From NCBI GenBank assembly GCA_018268455.1, contig JAFDWM010000001.1, positions 1-64,000 on the forward strand: 64,000 bases of DNA, given 5' to 3'. Within the stretch, counting starts at the first letter, position 1; each line of letters begins with the position of its first letter. Under the pieces are notes generated by a model. The model saw only the letters and a program-made list of their open reading frames with translations, did no database searches and was not told the DNA's origin. Positions 46,268 to 55,091 of this stretch are shown in pieces. The position numbers and the translations under genes are program-made. Source of the stretch: Actinomycetota bacterium (GTDB lineage Bacteria; Actinomycetota; Actinomycetes; Actinomycetales; Microbacteriaceae).

Positions 46268-46795
46268 TCAGAGGGCGCCCGCGGGGCCGGCGCCGTCGCG
46301 GCGTTCGAAGACGAGCTGCGTCTCGGTCGCACGCACCACGTCGTGCACGGTCACGCGCTCCAGCACGATGTCGCGCAGCGCGGCGGCATCGGCGACGGCG
46401 AGGTGCACGAGGAAGTCGTCGGCGCCGGCGATGTGGAACACCTGAAGCACGCCCTCGGTCGCCTCGAGCGCGTCGAAGAGCGCCTCCACACCGGCCTTGG
46501 AGTGGTTCCCGAGTCGCACGCGGATGACCGCCTGCAGCGGGCGGCCCAGCGCGGCGGGATCGACGACCAGCCGCAGGCCGCGGATGACCCCGCGCCGGCG
46601 CAGTGAGCGCACCCGGAACGCGCAGGTCGAGGCGGGGATGTCGAGCGCCTCTGCCACATCCTTGATCGGCGCGTCGGGTCGCTCGGACAGCGCGGCGAGG
46701 ATGCGGAGGTCGAGGGCGTCGACATCCGAGGTGGACGCCGCGGTCGCGGCCGGTCTCGGGGTGGGCTGTCGCGGGGCCAAGATCGTCTCCCTCAT
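46268..46795 (-). CDS. Lrp/AsnC-family transcriptional regulator
   Basis: 175 residues. The helix-turn-helix is LDLRILAALSERPDAPIKDVAEALDIPASTCAFRVRSLRRRGVIRG, followed by the RAM/AsnC effector domain (LQAVIRVRLGNHSKAGVEALFDALEATEGVLQVFHIAGADDFLVHLAV), a textbook Lrp. ATG 46795 is chosen with AGGA upstream; ATG 46825 and 46852 are alternatives that extend into the intergenic region. Divergent from a PLP lyase gene 98 bp away, which it probably controls in response to an amino acid. Confidence 0.92.
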   Translation of the reverse strand: MRETILAPRQPTPRPAATAASTSDVDALDLRILAALSERPDAPIKDVAEALDIPASTCAFRVRSLRRRGVIRGLRLVVDPAALGRPLQAVIRVRLGNHSKAGVEALFDALEATEGVLQVFHIAGADDFLVHLAVADAAALRDIVLERVTVHDVVRATETQLVFERRDGAGPAGAL

Positions 46796-46893
46796 CGCCG
46801 GGGATCCTGTTTGCTCGACAATCATGACAGCCGAATCGGATCGGTGCAGCAATGAGACTGGTCGTCGCCTGCCCGCAAGAGGATCCTGATCCC

Positions 46894-48096
46894 ATGTTCG
46901 ATGACGATGCCGCAGACCGTCCGCTCAGCCCCGAGACCGTCGCCGTGCACGCCGGGCGCGCGGATCTCGCAGCCCTCGGAGTGCATGCCGCGCCGATCGA
47001 TCTGTCCTCGACGAACCCGCTGCCGGACATCCTGCACGGCGGAGACTCGTACGAGTCGATGGCGAACGGCGGACACCCGCTGCCGGATGGCGGCAACGTG
47101 TACGCCCGGCTGTGGAACCCCACCGTCGCCCGCTTCGAGGAGGGCCTGGCCGAACTCGAGCACGCGGAGGCGGCCGTGGCGTTCTCCAGCGGCATGGCCG
47201 CGACGACGGCCGCGATCCTCGCGCACACGACGGCGGCCGGCAAGCATCACATCGTCGCGGTGCGCCCGCTCTACGGCGGCACCGATCATCTGCTCGACTC
47301 GGCGCTGCTGGGGGCTCAGACCACGTTCTGCACCGAGGACGAGGTGCACGCGCATCTGCGGCCTGACACGGGCCTGGTCGTGGTGGAGACGCCGGGCAAC
47401 CCGACGCTCGACCTCGTCGACATCGCGGCGGTGGTCGCGCAGGCCGGCGATGTGCCGGTGCTCGTCGACAACACGTTCGCGACGCCGATGCTGCAGAACC
47501 CGCTCGACCTCGGCGCGACGATGTCCCTGCACAGCGCGACCAAGTACATCGGCGGCCATGGAGACGTGATCGCGGGCGTCATCGCGTGCTCCGAGGAGAC
47601 CGCGCAGGCGCTGCGGCGAGTGCGCGCGATCACCGGGGCACTGCTGCACCCGCTCGGCGCCTACCTCCTGCATCGTGGCCTCGCGACCCTTCCGCTGCGC
47701 GTGGAGCGCCAGCAGCGCTCGGCCGAGCGGGTCGTCGCCTGGCTCGGCGAGCACCCGGGCGTGTCGGAGGTCTTCTACCCGGGCATCGGCGACACTCGCG
47801 GGCTGGTCGGCACGCAGATGCGCGGCGGCGGAGCGATGCTCGCAATCCGCTTGCGCGACGGGTACGCGGCAGCGGAGGCGCTCACCGGATCCGTGCGTCT
47901 GTTCACCCATGCCGTCTCGCTCGGCGGCGTCGACTCCCTCGTGCAGCATCCCGCCGCGCTCACGCATCGTCCGGTCGCGGCCGAGGCACGGCCCGGTGCC
48001 GACATCGTGCGCCTCTCGATCGGTCTGGAGGATCCCGAGGACCTCATCGCCGACCTCTCCCGCGCGCTCGCCCGCGTCTCCGCCGCGGTCGGCTGA
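46894..48096 (+). CDS. Cys/Met metabolism PLP-dependent lyase (cystathionine gamma-synthase/lyase or methionine gamma-lyase type)
   Basis: 400 residues, PLP fold type I. K217 in LHSATKYIGGHGD is the Schiff-base lysine; Y70-A-R72 in NVYARLWNPTVARFE binds the PLP phosphate of the partner subunit, and RPLYGGT holds the stacking Tyr127. FSSGMAATTA is also canonical. The exact reaction (synthase versus gamma-lyase) is not resolved by these motifs. ATG 46894 follows AAGAGGA; an in-frame ATG at 46852 is an alternative. A divergent Lrp regulator favours an amino-acid degrading lyase, by inference. Confidence 0.88.
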   Translation: MFDDDAADRPLSPETVAVHAGRADLAALGVHAAPIDLSSTNPLPDILHGGDSYESMANGGHPLPDGGNVYARLWNPTVARFEEGLAELEHAEAAVAFSSGMAATTAAILAHTTAAGKHHIVAVRPLYGGTDHLLDSALLGAQTTFCTEDEVHAHLRPDTGLVVVETPGNPTLDLVDIAAVVAQAGDVPVLVDNTFATPMLQNPLDLGATMSLHSATKYIGGHGDVIAGVIACSEETAQALRRVRAITGALLHPLGAYLLHRGLATLPLRVERQQRSAERVVAWLGEHPGVSEVFYPGIGDTRGLVGTQMRGGGAMLAIRLRDGYAAAEALTGSVRLFTHAVSLGGVDSLVQHPAALTHRPVAAEARPGADIVRLSIGLEDPEDLIADLSRALARVSAAVG

Positions 48097-48242
48097 CTCC
48101 GGCAGGCCTGCGGACCCGCCCGGCGCCTGATTCGGAAGGACCGTTGCGCGATCCATCCCGCCTCGACATGATGGAGGACAGTGCACCGGCGCCGGACGAA
48201 CACGATTCGCAGGGGGGACCGCGTGCGGTTCAGGCGAGGTCG

Positions 48243-50615
48243 ATGACGTTTGCGAGGAAGCGATCGGGGCAGCAGCTCCCGAGACTTCTGCTCGTGTGCC
48301 TGGCAGCTCTCGTGGTGGTGCTCGGCGTGGGCGGCATGGATCTGCTCGGCACCGGTCTGGTCGACACCGGGATCCGCACGGTCGCCGATGCGGCGGAGAC
48401 CGCGACCCGCGCCGCGCGGGTGACGGCGCTGCAGGCGGATGACGCGCGTCGGCAGGATCGTGACGTGCGCGCCGCCGTCGGCCGCGCGTTCCCGGCTCCG
48501 ATCGCGATCGGGCGACTCGCCGTCAGCGAGATCTCGGTCGGCAACCCTGACGCGGTGCAGGCGATCGGCGGGGACGGCGTGACGGGTCGTGCTCGCCTCG
48601 TCGACGGCGCCTGGCCGTCGCGCGCGGGGGAGGCTGCGGTGCAGGCTGCGGCGGCCGAGGCGCGGGGCTGGCGCCGGGGCGACCGCATTGCGCTCGGCGC
48701 CGCGGCGGACGGGGGCGTCGTCGAGGTCACCGTCGTCGGCACCTGGACGGCGAAGGATCCGGCCGACCCGTACTGGGCGGGCGACCCGGCCGTGGCATCC
48801 GGGCATTCGAACGGCGCGGCCGGCCCGGTCTACATCACCGACGACGACATGACGCGGCTCTGGACCACCCCCACCGTGACCTGGACGGTTCGCCCCACCG
48901 CGCTCGCCGCCGACCGGCTCGGCGCATACCGGGCGGGGCTGGCCCGTCTGCACGGGGTGCCCGCTGAGGTCGACCCCGGCAACCGGTCGAACACCGCCGT
49001 GAGCGGCGACCTCGCCACCCTCCTGGACCGGCTCACCCGTGCAGTCACCGTCGCGCAGGGAACGAGGATCGTCCCGGCCGCGATCATCGTGGTGCTCGGG
49101 GCGATTGCCATCACCGTGATCCTCGCCGCCCTGACCGGCGCCCGCAGGGAGGAGCTGCGGCTCGTCCGGGCCCGCGGCGCGGCGGTGCGCGACATCGCGC
49201 TGGCCGCCACCGGCGAGGCGCTCGCAGCGACCGGCACCGGCGCGGTCCTCGCGCTCCTGGTGCTTCGCCCAGCCGGTGTCGCGGGCTTCTCCTCCCTGAT
49301 CGCCGCCGGCCTCACCGTGCTCATCGCCGCAGCGGTCGCCGCGATCACGGCGGTGCGGACGTCCTCTCTCATGACCGTCGCACGGTCGGATGCCGGCCGC
49401 GGGGTCGCCGTGGCGCTGCTGCTGCCGGCGCTCGGCGCGGCGGCGATCGCGGGTTTCGCGCTGTGGCAGCTCGACGCGCAGGGCGGGGTGCTCGCGCCGG
49501 ACGGGTCGGCGGATCCGATCGCGTCGTCGGCCGCCGCCGCCGCGCTGCTCGCCCTCGCGTTGTTCGTTCCGGTGCTCGCGGTGCTCGTCGCCGCCGTCGC
49601 CGAACGGGTGGCCCGCCGTTCCCGCGGGATCCTGCCGGTGCTCCCGCTGCGCCAGATCGCCCGCCGCGCCGGCATCGCCGCCGTCGCGATCCTGTGCATC
49701 GCGCTCGCCGCGGGAGCCGCGACGATGGCGGCCGGCAGCGGCTCGCTCGGCGCGTCGGCGGATCGCGCGGCTGTGCGGGCTGCGGTCGGGGCCGATCTGC
49801 GGGTGTCTGTCGATGCCCAGCACGCGCTTCCTCTCGACGTCGGCGAGGTCGTGCACGTGCCGCGCGTGTCGGCCGCGGTCACGGTGCTCAGCCGCGACGC
49901 GACGGTGGGATCCGACACCGTCGCATTCCTCGCCGCAGACCCCGCGGGACTCGAGGTCGCGCCGGCCACGCGCACCGCCCTCGCACGCGACGACGGAGCC
50001 GCGGTCGCGGTCGCCATCACGACCACGCTCGCCGATCGCCTGTCCGCGGTCGTCGGCACGCGCTTCACGGCCGCCATCCTGCCTGAGGGATATTCGGTGT
50101 CCGTGGAGGTGGCGACGATCGTGGCCGACCTGCCGGGGATCGGCGGGGGTGCGGGGATCCTCGCCGACGAGGCGGCCGTCGACGCCGTGCTGGCGCTCAC
50201 CGGCGGATCCGGCGCCACGCCGACTCCGAACCAGCTGTGGATCACCACGGCCGACCCGGACGCCGTCGCGGCGACGTTGCGCGCACGGTCGGACGCGCCG
50301 CTGCGGATCGCGACGGCGGCGACGGCGAGCGCCGCCCCTATCACCGGCACGTCCACACTGCTGCTGTCCGTGGGAGCGCTTGCCGCCGTCCTTCTCGGCC
50401 TGCTCGGCTTCCTCGCCGCGAGCGCCTCCGACCGGTCGCGACGCGCCGAGGAGCGACTCGCCCTGCGGGCGCTCGGGCTCAGCGCCGCGCGGCAGCGCTC
50501 GAGCCGGCTCGGTGAGGTTGCGGCCCTCGCGCTGTTCGGCCTGCTCGGCGGTGCGGCCGCGGGCCTGGTGGTCACGGCCGCCGTGCTGCCGCTGATGTGG
50601 GGGAGCGGATCATGA
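48243..50615 (+). CDS. FtsX/MacB-type ABC transporter permease 1
   Basis: 790 residues. An N-terminal membrane anchor (LPRLLLVCLAALVVVLGVGGMDLL), a large extracytoplasmic domain to about residue 270, then clusters of hydrophobic helices separated by a second external domain, ending with LLLSVGALAAVLLGLLGFLAASASD and SRLGEVAALALFGLLGGAAAG. This is the duplicated FtsX-like arrangement. Start uncertain: 48243 (MTFARKRS) puts the anchor at the N-terminus; ATG 48168 and TTG 48144 with GGAAGGA just before are in-frame alternatives. Stop overlaps the second permease as ATGA. Confidence 0.82.
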   Translation: MTFARKRSGQQLPRLLLVCLAALVVVLGVGGMDLLGTGLVDTGIRTVADAAETATRAARVTALQADDARRQDRDVRAAVGRAFPAPIAIGRLAVSEISVGNPDAVQAIGGDGVTGRARLVDGAWPSRAGEAAVQAAAAEARGWRRGDRIALGAAADGGVVEVTVVGTWTAKDPADPYWAGDPAVASGHSNGAAGPVYITDDDMTRLWTTPTVTWTVRPTALAADRLGAYRAGLARLHGVPAEVDPGNRSNTAVSGDLATLLDRLTRAVTVAQGTRIVPAAIIVVLGAIAITVILAALTGARREELRLVRARGAAVRDIALAATGEALAATGTGAVLALLVLRPAGVAGFSSLIAAGLTVLIAAAVAAITAVRTSSLMTVARSDAGRGVAVALLLPALGAAAIAGFALWQLDAQGGVLAPDGSADPIASSAAAAALLALALFVPVLAVLVAAVAERVARRSRGILPVLPLRQIARRAGIAAVAILCIALAAGAATMAAGSGSLGASADRAAVRAAVGADLRVSVDAQHALPLDVGEVVHVPRVSAAVTVLSRDATVGSDTVAFLAADPAGLEVAPATRTALARDDGAAVAVAITTTLADRLSAVVGTRFTAAILPEGYSVSVEVATIVADLPGIGGGAGILADEAAVDAVLALTGGSGATPTPNQLWITTADPDAVAATLRARSDAPLRIATAATASAAPITGTSTLLLSVGALAAVLLGLLGFLAASASDRSRRAEERLALRALGLSAARQRSSRLGEVAALALFGLLGGAAAGLVVTAAVLPLMWGSGS

Positions 50616-53272
50616 CCCGCCGCCCGGGCTCCATCGCCGTCATCATGCGCACCGTGCTGACGGCGCCGTCGCTGTCCGTCATCCTCGTGCTCGCGATCGC
50701 CGCGCTCACCGGGATCGCCGGGCTCGTGCCAGGCCTGATCGACGAGGCACGCACGGCCACACTCCGGCATCAGATCGATCAGGTCCCGGCCGTGGGGCGT
50801 CCGCTCACCGCGTCACAGCCGTTCATCGTGGGTGCCACGAACCCCGCCGGCCCGAAGAGCGACGTGTGGTCCGGTCCGCTCGCAGCAGGTGCGGCGGCGC
50901 GCGCCGCACAGCCGGAGCCGCTGCGCGGTGTGCTCGGAGAGACGCGGGTGGTCGGATTCTGGGGCGGGTCGGCACTGGTCGCCGATCGCAGGGTGCCGCT
51001 GAACTTCGTGCAGCTCGTGATGGATCCGGGGCTCGAGCGCCGCAGCACACTCGTGCAGGGCCGCCACCCCAAGGTCACGGATCCGGCGCAGGGCGTCGAG
51101 GTCGTCGTCTCAGCGAAGGCGGCGACCAAGCTGGACTGGAAGGTCGGCGAGGTGCGCACGCGCGGCGGGTTGTCGGTGACCCTCGTCGGCACCGTGGCGC
51201 CGAACGGCGCCGACGACCTCGACTGGGACATGCTCGTCGGATCCCGCACCCCGACGATCAGCTACTCCCCGATGGGGGACACCATCCTGCAGACCATCGC
51301 GTTCCTGGCGCCGGACGAGGCGGCGCGGCTGACCGGCGTGATGACCGAGACCACCACGTTCTCCTGGATCCCCATCGACACGGCATCCATCGACGCCCGC
51401 AATGCCGCGGCCGTGAGCGCGCAGCTGCGGCTGTTCATCGCGAACCCGGTGCGCCTCGGCGGCGCCGGAGACCCTTACGACCGGGGATTGATCTATCGCA
51501 CCCCTGTCGCGGACGCGATCGACGGCGGGATCGCCCGCGGCGATGCGCTCACGGCGGTCGTCGCGGTCGCCGCCGTCGGTCCGATCGCCGTCGCGGCGGT
51601 GCTCCTCGCGCTCGCCGGCCGCCAGCTCGCCCGACGCCGGCTTCGTGCGGCGAGCCTGGCTCGCGCGCGGGGAGCGTCGCTGTGGCAGCTGATCGCCGTG
51701 CTCGGCGGCGAGACGCTCGGACTCGGGCTCATCGGGGTCGCGATCGGCGTCACGATCGATGCGGTGCTGTCGCCGCGGCCGGTCGACGCGGTGACCTGGC
51801 TTGTCGCCCTTCTGCTCGTCGCCGTCCCCGTCTGCGCGGTGTTGCTGGCGGTGCTGGCCGATCTGCGCGAGCGCGGGCGGAGAGGCACCGCCGCGTCGAC
51901 CGCGGGATCCTGGCGCCGCCTCTTGGTCGAGGCGGTCGTCGTGGGGGCCACGGTCGTGCTCGCCGTGATCCTGCTCACGCGCGGACAGGGCATGCGCGTC
52001 GATCCGGTGCTGCTGGGCATGCCGTTGCTGATCGGGGCGTCCGGCACCGTGATCGTGCTGCGGCTGCTTCCGCTGCTGCTGGACGCGCTGCTCGGTGCCG
52101 CGGCGCGCCGACGCGGGCTCATCGCGCTGCTCGGGCCTGCCCGCACGCTCCGCGATGCCGGCCTGCGCACCGCTCCGGCGCTGGCGGCGGTGATCGGCAT
52201 CGCTGCCACGGTCTTCGCCGTGTCGTTCTCGGCGACGGTCACCGACAGCATCGCCCGCACAGCGCGTGACATGACGGGCGCGGATATCGCCGTCTCGGCG
52301 CCGTACTTCGAGGACGCCCAGGTCGAGGCTGCCCGGAAGGTCCCCGGTGTGGCGGCGCTCGCGAGCCTCGACGCCGACGAGATCGGCGAGGCGTCATCGT
52401 CCCAGGCGAAGGGCAGGGTGCGCATCTACGCGGTGGATCGTGCTGCGTTCGCGCGCGTGCAGCACGGGTCCGCCGGCGCGCTGCCGATGCCGTCGTCGCT
52501 CACGGAGACGTCCGGCGCGGCAATCCCTGTCGTCGCGAGTGAGGCACTGCTCGGCCAGTTCGGCGACCGGCTGAGCGTCAACGGGCACGAGATCGACGTC
52601 GTCGCCCGCACCGCCCAGCAGGCGCCGTTCGGCAAGGCCGAGAAGTGGGTGATCGTCGATCGCGCGAACATCGGTCGGATCGGCGTCACCACGGCATCGA
52701 CGACGCGACTCTTCGTCGCTGTCGCGCCGGGGCACGACCAGAAGAGCGTGGCGAAGGCGCTGACCGATCGGCTCGGCGCGACCGCGACCGTGACGACCAC
52801 AGCGGGTGCTGTCGCCGCGGTGGCGACGGATCCCGCATCGGCGGCGCTGCGCATCGCGCTGCTGGTGGCGACCGCGGTCGTGGCGGTGATGCTCGCCTTG
52901 GCGATCCTGCAGACCCTGCTGCTCGGATCCGAGGCGCGCTCCCGTCTGCTGGCGCTGCTGCGCACGGTCGGCTATCCGCGTCGGCGCGAGCTGCCGCTGG
53001 TGGGCTGGGAGGTGGGGCCCGCCCTGCTGGTCGCGCTGCCGATCGGCATCGCCTCGGGGCTCGGCATGTCGTGGCTGGTGATCGGCGCGCTGGATCTGCG
53101 GGCGTTCACCGGCGGGCAGGAGGCGCCGGTGCTGAGCGTGCCGGTGGCGGCGATCGCGGTGACAGTGCTCGCCTTCCTCTCGGTCACCGTGGTCGCGGTG
53201 CTGGTGGCGACGGCCACCGCGATGCGGCTGCGCAGCGCCGAGGCGATCCGGATCGCGGACGACGAGGACTGA
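50612..53272 (+). CDS. FtsX/MacB-type ABC transporter permease 2
   Basis: 886 residues with the same plan as the preceding protein: N-terminal anchor (IMRTVLTAPSLSVILVLAIAALTGIAGLVPGLIDEA), long external domain, a central group of helices near 310-490, a second external domain, and a C-terminal group including ALLVATAVVAVMLALAILQTLLLGSEARSRLLALLRTVGYPRRREL, the ATPase-coupling segment. ATG 50612 overlaps the previous stop. Members of this class use a mechanotransmission mechanism to push substrates out of the membrane or to drive envelope processes, rather than import. Confidence 0.87.
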   Translation: MTRRPGSIAVIMRTVLTAPSLSVILVLAIAALTGIAGLVPGLIDEARTATLRHQIDQVPAVGRPLTASQPFIVGATNPAGPKSDVWSGPLAAGAAARAAQPEPLRGVLGETRVVGFWGGSALVADRRVPLNFVQLVMDPGLERRSTLVQGRHPKVTDPAQGVEVVVSAKAATKLDWKVGEVRTRGGLSVTLVGTVAPNGADDLDWDMLVGSRTPTISYSPMGDTILQTIAFLAPDEAARLTGVMTETTTFSWIPIDTASIDARNAAAVSAQLRLFIANPVRLGGAGDPYDRGLIYRTPVADAIDGGIARGDALTAVVAVAAVGPIAVAAVLLALAGRQLARRRLRAASLARARGASLWQLIAVLGGETLGLGLIGVAIGVTIDAVLSPRPVDAVTWLVALLLVAVPVCAVLLAVLADLRERGRRGTAASTAGSWRRLLVEAVVVGATVVLAVILLTRGQGMRVDPVLLGMPLLIGASGTVIVLRLLPLLLDALLGAAARRRGLIALLGPARTLRDAGLRTAPALAAVIGIAATVFAVSFSATVTDSIARTARDMTGADIAVSAPYFEDAQVEAARKVPGVAALASLDADEIGEASSSQAKGRVRIYAVDRAAFARVQHGSAGALPMPSSLTETSGAAIPVVASEALLGQFGDRLSVNGHEIDVVARTAQQAPFGKAEKWVIVDRANIGRIGVTTASTTRLFVAVAPGHDQKSVAKALTDRLGATATVTTTAGAVAAVATDPASAALRIALLVATAVVAVMLALAILQTLLLGSEARSRLLALLRTVGYPRRRELPLVGWEVGPALLVALPIGIASGLGMSWLVIGALDLRAFTGGQEAPVLSVPVAAIAVTVLAFLSVTVVAVLVATATAMRLRSAEAIRIADDED

Positions 53273-53306
53273 GAATGCGGATGACGACAGCAGAGGAGAC
53301 GGCCCG

Positions 53307-54230
53307 ATGACAGTTCCGATCGAGACCGATATCGCCTGCGAGGGCCTGGTGCGGATCTTCACCGCCAAGGGCATCGAGGTGCAGGCGCTGCAGGGACTGG
53401 ATCTGCGCGTGCAGACGGGCGAGATGGTCGCGCTGGTGGGCGCCTCCGGATCCGGCAAGTCGACGCTGCTCGGGATCCTCGCCGGCCTCGATGCGCCCAC
53501 GGCCGGCAGCGCCAGGGTCGCCGGCCACGACCTGGTCACCATGCGCAGCGCCGAGCGGCTGCGCTACCGCCGCAGCAGCGTGGGATTCGTGTGGCAGCAG
53601 TCGGGGCGCAATCTGCTGCCGTACCTGACCGCACGGGAGAACGTCGCGCTCGCGCACGGCGTCGCCCGCGTGATCCCGCGGGGGGAGCGCGCAGCCAGGG
53701 CCCAGGAGCTGCTGGAGCTGCTGGAGGTGGCCGATGTGGCTCAGCAGCGGCCCGCGCAGCTGAGCGGCGGGCAGAAACAGCGCGTCGCGATCGCCGTCGC
53801 CCTGGCGAACCGGCCCAGAGTGCTGCTCGCCGACGAGCCCACGGGCGAGCTCGACGAACGCACGAGCGCCGATGTGCTCGCCGCGATGCAGGCGGTCAAC
53901 ACCGAGCACGGCGTGACGACGCTCATCGTCACGCACGATGCGACGGTCTCCGAGCATGTCGACCGCACGGTCCGGATCCGCGACGGGCGCACCTCGACCG
54001 AGACGCTGCGCAGCACGCACACCGACGACGAGGGCCGCGAGGTGCGCATCGCGCAGGAGTACGCGGTGCTCGACCGCGCCGGGCGCATGCAGCTGCCCGG
54101 AGAGTTCGTGACCGCGCTCGAGCTGCGCGACCGGGTGCGGCTCACGCTCGAAGCCGACCATGTGCGGGTGGCGTCAGGCACGGCGGCCGCGTCGCCGTCG
54201 AAGGAGCTGGACGAAGGGGGAGAAGGATGA
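53307..54230 (+). CDS. ABC transporter ATP-binding protein with AbrB-like C-terminal extension
   Basis: 307 residues. Walker A GASGSGKST at 45-53, LSGGQKQRV at 152-160, Walker B VLLADEPTGELD at 172-183: the LolD/MacB/FtsE type. After the ATPase core (ending near RIRDGR, 228) there is an extra ~80 residues; 248-290 (IAQEYAVLDRAGRMQLPGEF plus the following strand EADHVRV) resembles a SpoVT/AbrB swapped-hairpin barrel. That resemblance is by eye only. It follows permease 2 by 34 bp, and overlaps the second ATPase gene by 4 bp. Confidence 0.88.
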   Translation: MTVPIETDIACEGLVRIFTAKGIEVQALQGLDLRVQTGEMVALVGASGSGKSTLLGILAGLDAPTAGSARVAGHDLVTMRSAERLRYRRSSVGFVWQQSGRNLLPYLTARENVALAHGVARVIPRGERAARAQELLELLEVADVAQQRPAQLSGGQKQRVAIAVALANRPRVLLADEPTGELDERTSADVLAAMQAVNTEHGVTTLIVTHDATVSEHVDRTVRIRDGRTSTETLRSTHTDDEGREVRIAQEYAVLDRAGRMQLPGEFVTALELRDRVRLTLEADHVRVASGTAAASPSKELDEGGEG

Positions 54231-54931
54231 GCGTCGTGCTGCGTGCAGAGGGCGTCACCCGGGTGTTCCCGGCCCCGGGCGGCGACGTCACGGCCGTGCG
54301 CGAGGTCGACCTCGCCGTCTCCGCCGGGGAGCTGGTGGTGATCACGGGCCGCTCCGGGTCCGGCAAGACCACGCTGCTGACGATGCTGGGCGGCCTGGAT
54401 CGCCCGACATCCGGGCGGGTGCTCCTCGACGACCGGGACCTTGCGGCCGGAGATGCGAGCCATGTGCTGGGGGAACGGATCGCGTCGATCTTCCAGACCT
54501 CGGGGCTCCTGCCCGTCCTGTCGGCGAGCGAGAACGTGGAGGTGCCGCTGCGGATCCGCCGCACCCCGGTCGCCGAACGGGAGCAGCGCGTCACCCGGGC
54601 ACTGGAAGCGGTGGGACTCGCCGATCACGCGCGGCAGCGGCCGGCGGAGCTGTCGGGCGGGCAGCAGCAGCGGGTCGGCATCGCCAGGGCGCTCGTGATG
54701 GATCCGGCCGTGCTCATCGCCGACGAGCCGACCGCGCAGCTTGACAGCGAGACCGGTGCCCAGATCATGGACCTCATCGCCGGGCTCGTGCACACCCGCG
54801 GCACGGCGGCCATCGTCGCGACGCACGACGCGGCGATGCTGACCCGTGCGGATCGCGTGCTCGATCTGCACGACGGCGTGCTGCACGAGCTGGGGCCGCG
54901 CGCCCGCGCCGCGAAGACCGGAACGCACTGA
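54227..54931 (+). CDS. ABC transporter ATP-binding protein (LolD/MacB type)
   Basis: 234 residues, the minimal ATPase without extension. Walker A GRSGSGKTT at 41-49, LSGGQQQRVGIARAL at 142-156, Walker B VLIADEPTAQLD at 162-173, H-loop VATHDAAM. ATG 54227 overlaps the first ATPase stop and has GGGGGAGAAGG upstream. With two permeases and two ATPases in one operon, each permease may have its own ATPase or the two may form a heterodimer, as in BceAB-like exporters with split halves. A long inverted repeat lies just past the stop. Confidence 0.9.
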   Translation: MSVVLRAEGVTRVFPAPGGDVTAVREVDLAVSAGELVVITGRSGSGKTTLLTMLGGLDRPTSGRVLLDDRDLAAGDASHVLGERIASIFQTSGLLPVLSASENVEVPLRIRRTPVAEREQRVTRALEAVGLADHARQRPAELSGGQQQRVGIARALVMDPAVLIADEPTAQLDSETGAQIMDLIAGLVHTRGTAAIVATHDAAMLTRADRVLDLHDGVLHELGPRARAAKTGTH

Positions 54932-54952
54932 CGTCGCTGCCCCATCCTGACG

Positions 54953-55021
54953 GCGAGACTGCATCTGGGTAACGAGACTGCAGTTCTGTCGCGCAGTCTC
55001 GCTACCCAGATGCAGTCTCGC
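54953..55021. repeat. 29-bp near-perfect inverted repeat with internal direct repeats
   Basis: Arms 54953-54981 and 54993-55021 match at 28 of 29 positions around an 11-bp centre. Within each arm the decamer GCGAGACTGC occurs at one end and nearly again (cGAGACTGC) at the other, so the whole element has four copies of the core GAGACTGC. It lies between the ABC operon stop and the ArsR promoter. Confidence 0.92.
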
Positions 55022-55030
55022 GGATCCGGG

Positions 55031-55077
55031 TTGTGCATGGAAGTGGTGCATAATACTTGTGCATAGAAAGTGTGCAT
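55031..55077 (+). promoter_or_regulatory. four GTGCAT motifs at exact 13-bp period over the arsR promoter
   Basis: GTGCAT occurs at 55033, 55046, 55059 and 55072: four copies, each exactly 13 bp apart, with T two bases before each. A -10-like CATAAT (55049-55054) overlaps the second copy. The array ends 14 bp before the ATG of the ArsR gene. The spacing and placement point to a multi-site operator for the ArsR protein or another regulator; binding is inferred. Confidence 0.75.
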
Positions 55078-55091
55078 GCGATTCTGGGGGC

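Noticed and set aside
54953..55021. CRISPR-like array from repeated GAGACTGC cores
   Set aside because: Repeats are 8-10 bp, arranged as a palindrome with no regular spacers; no cas genes in the window.
55059..55091. GTG 55059 as start of the ArsR gene
   Set aside because: It lies inside the periodic operator and adds residues unrelated to the family; ATG 55092 fits better.
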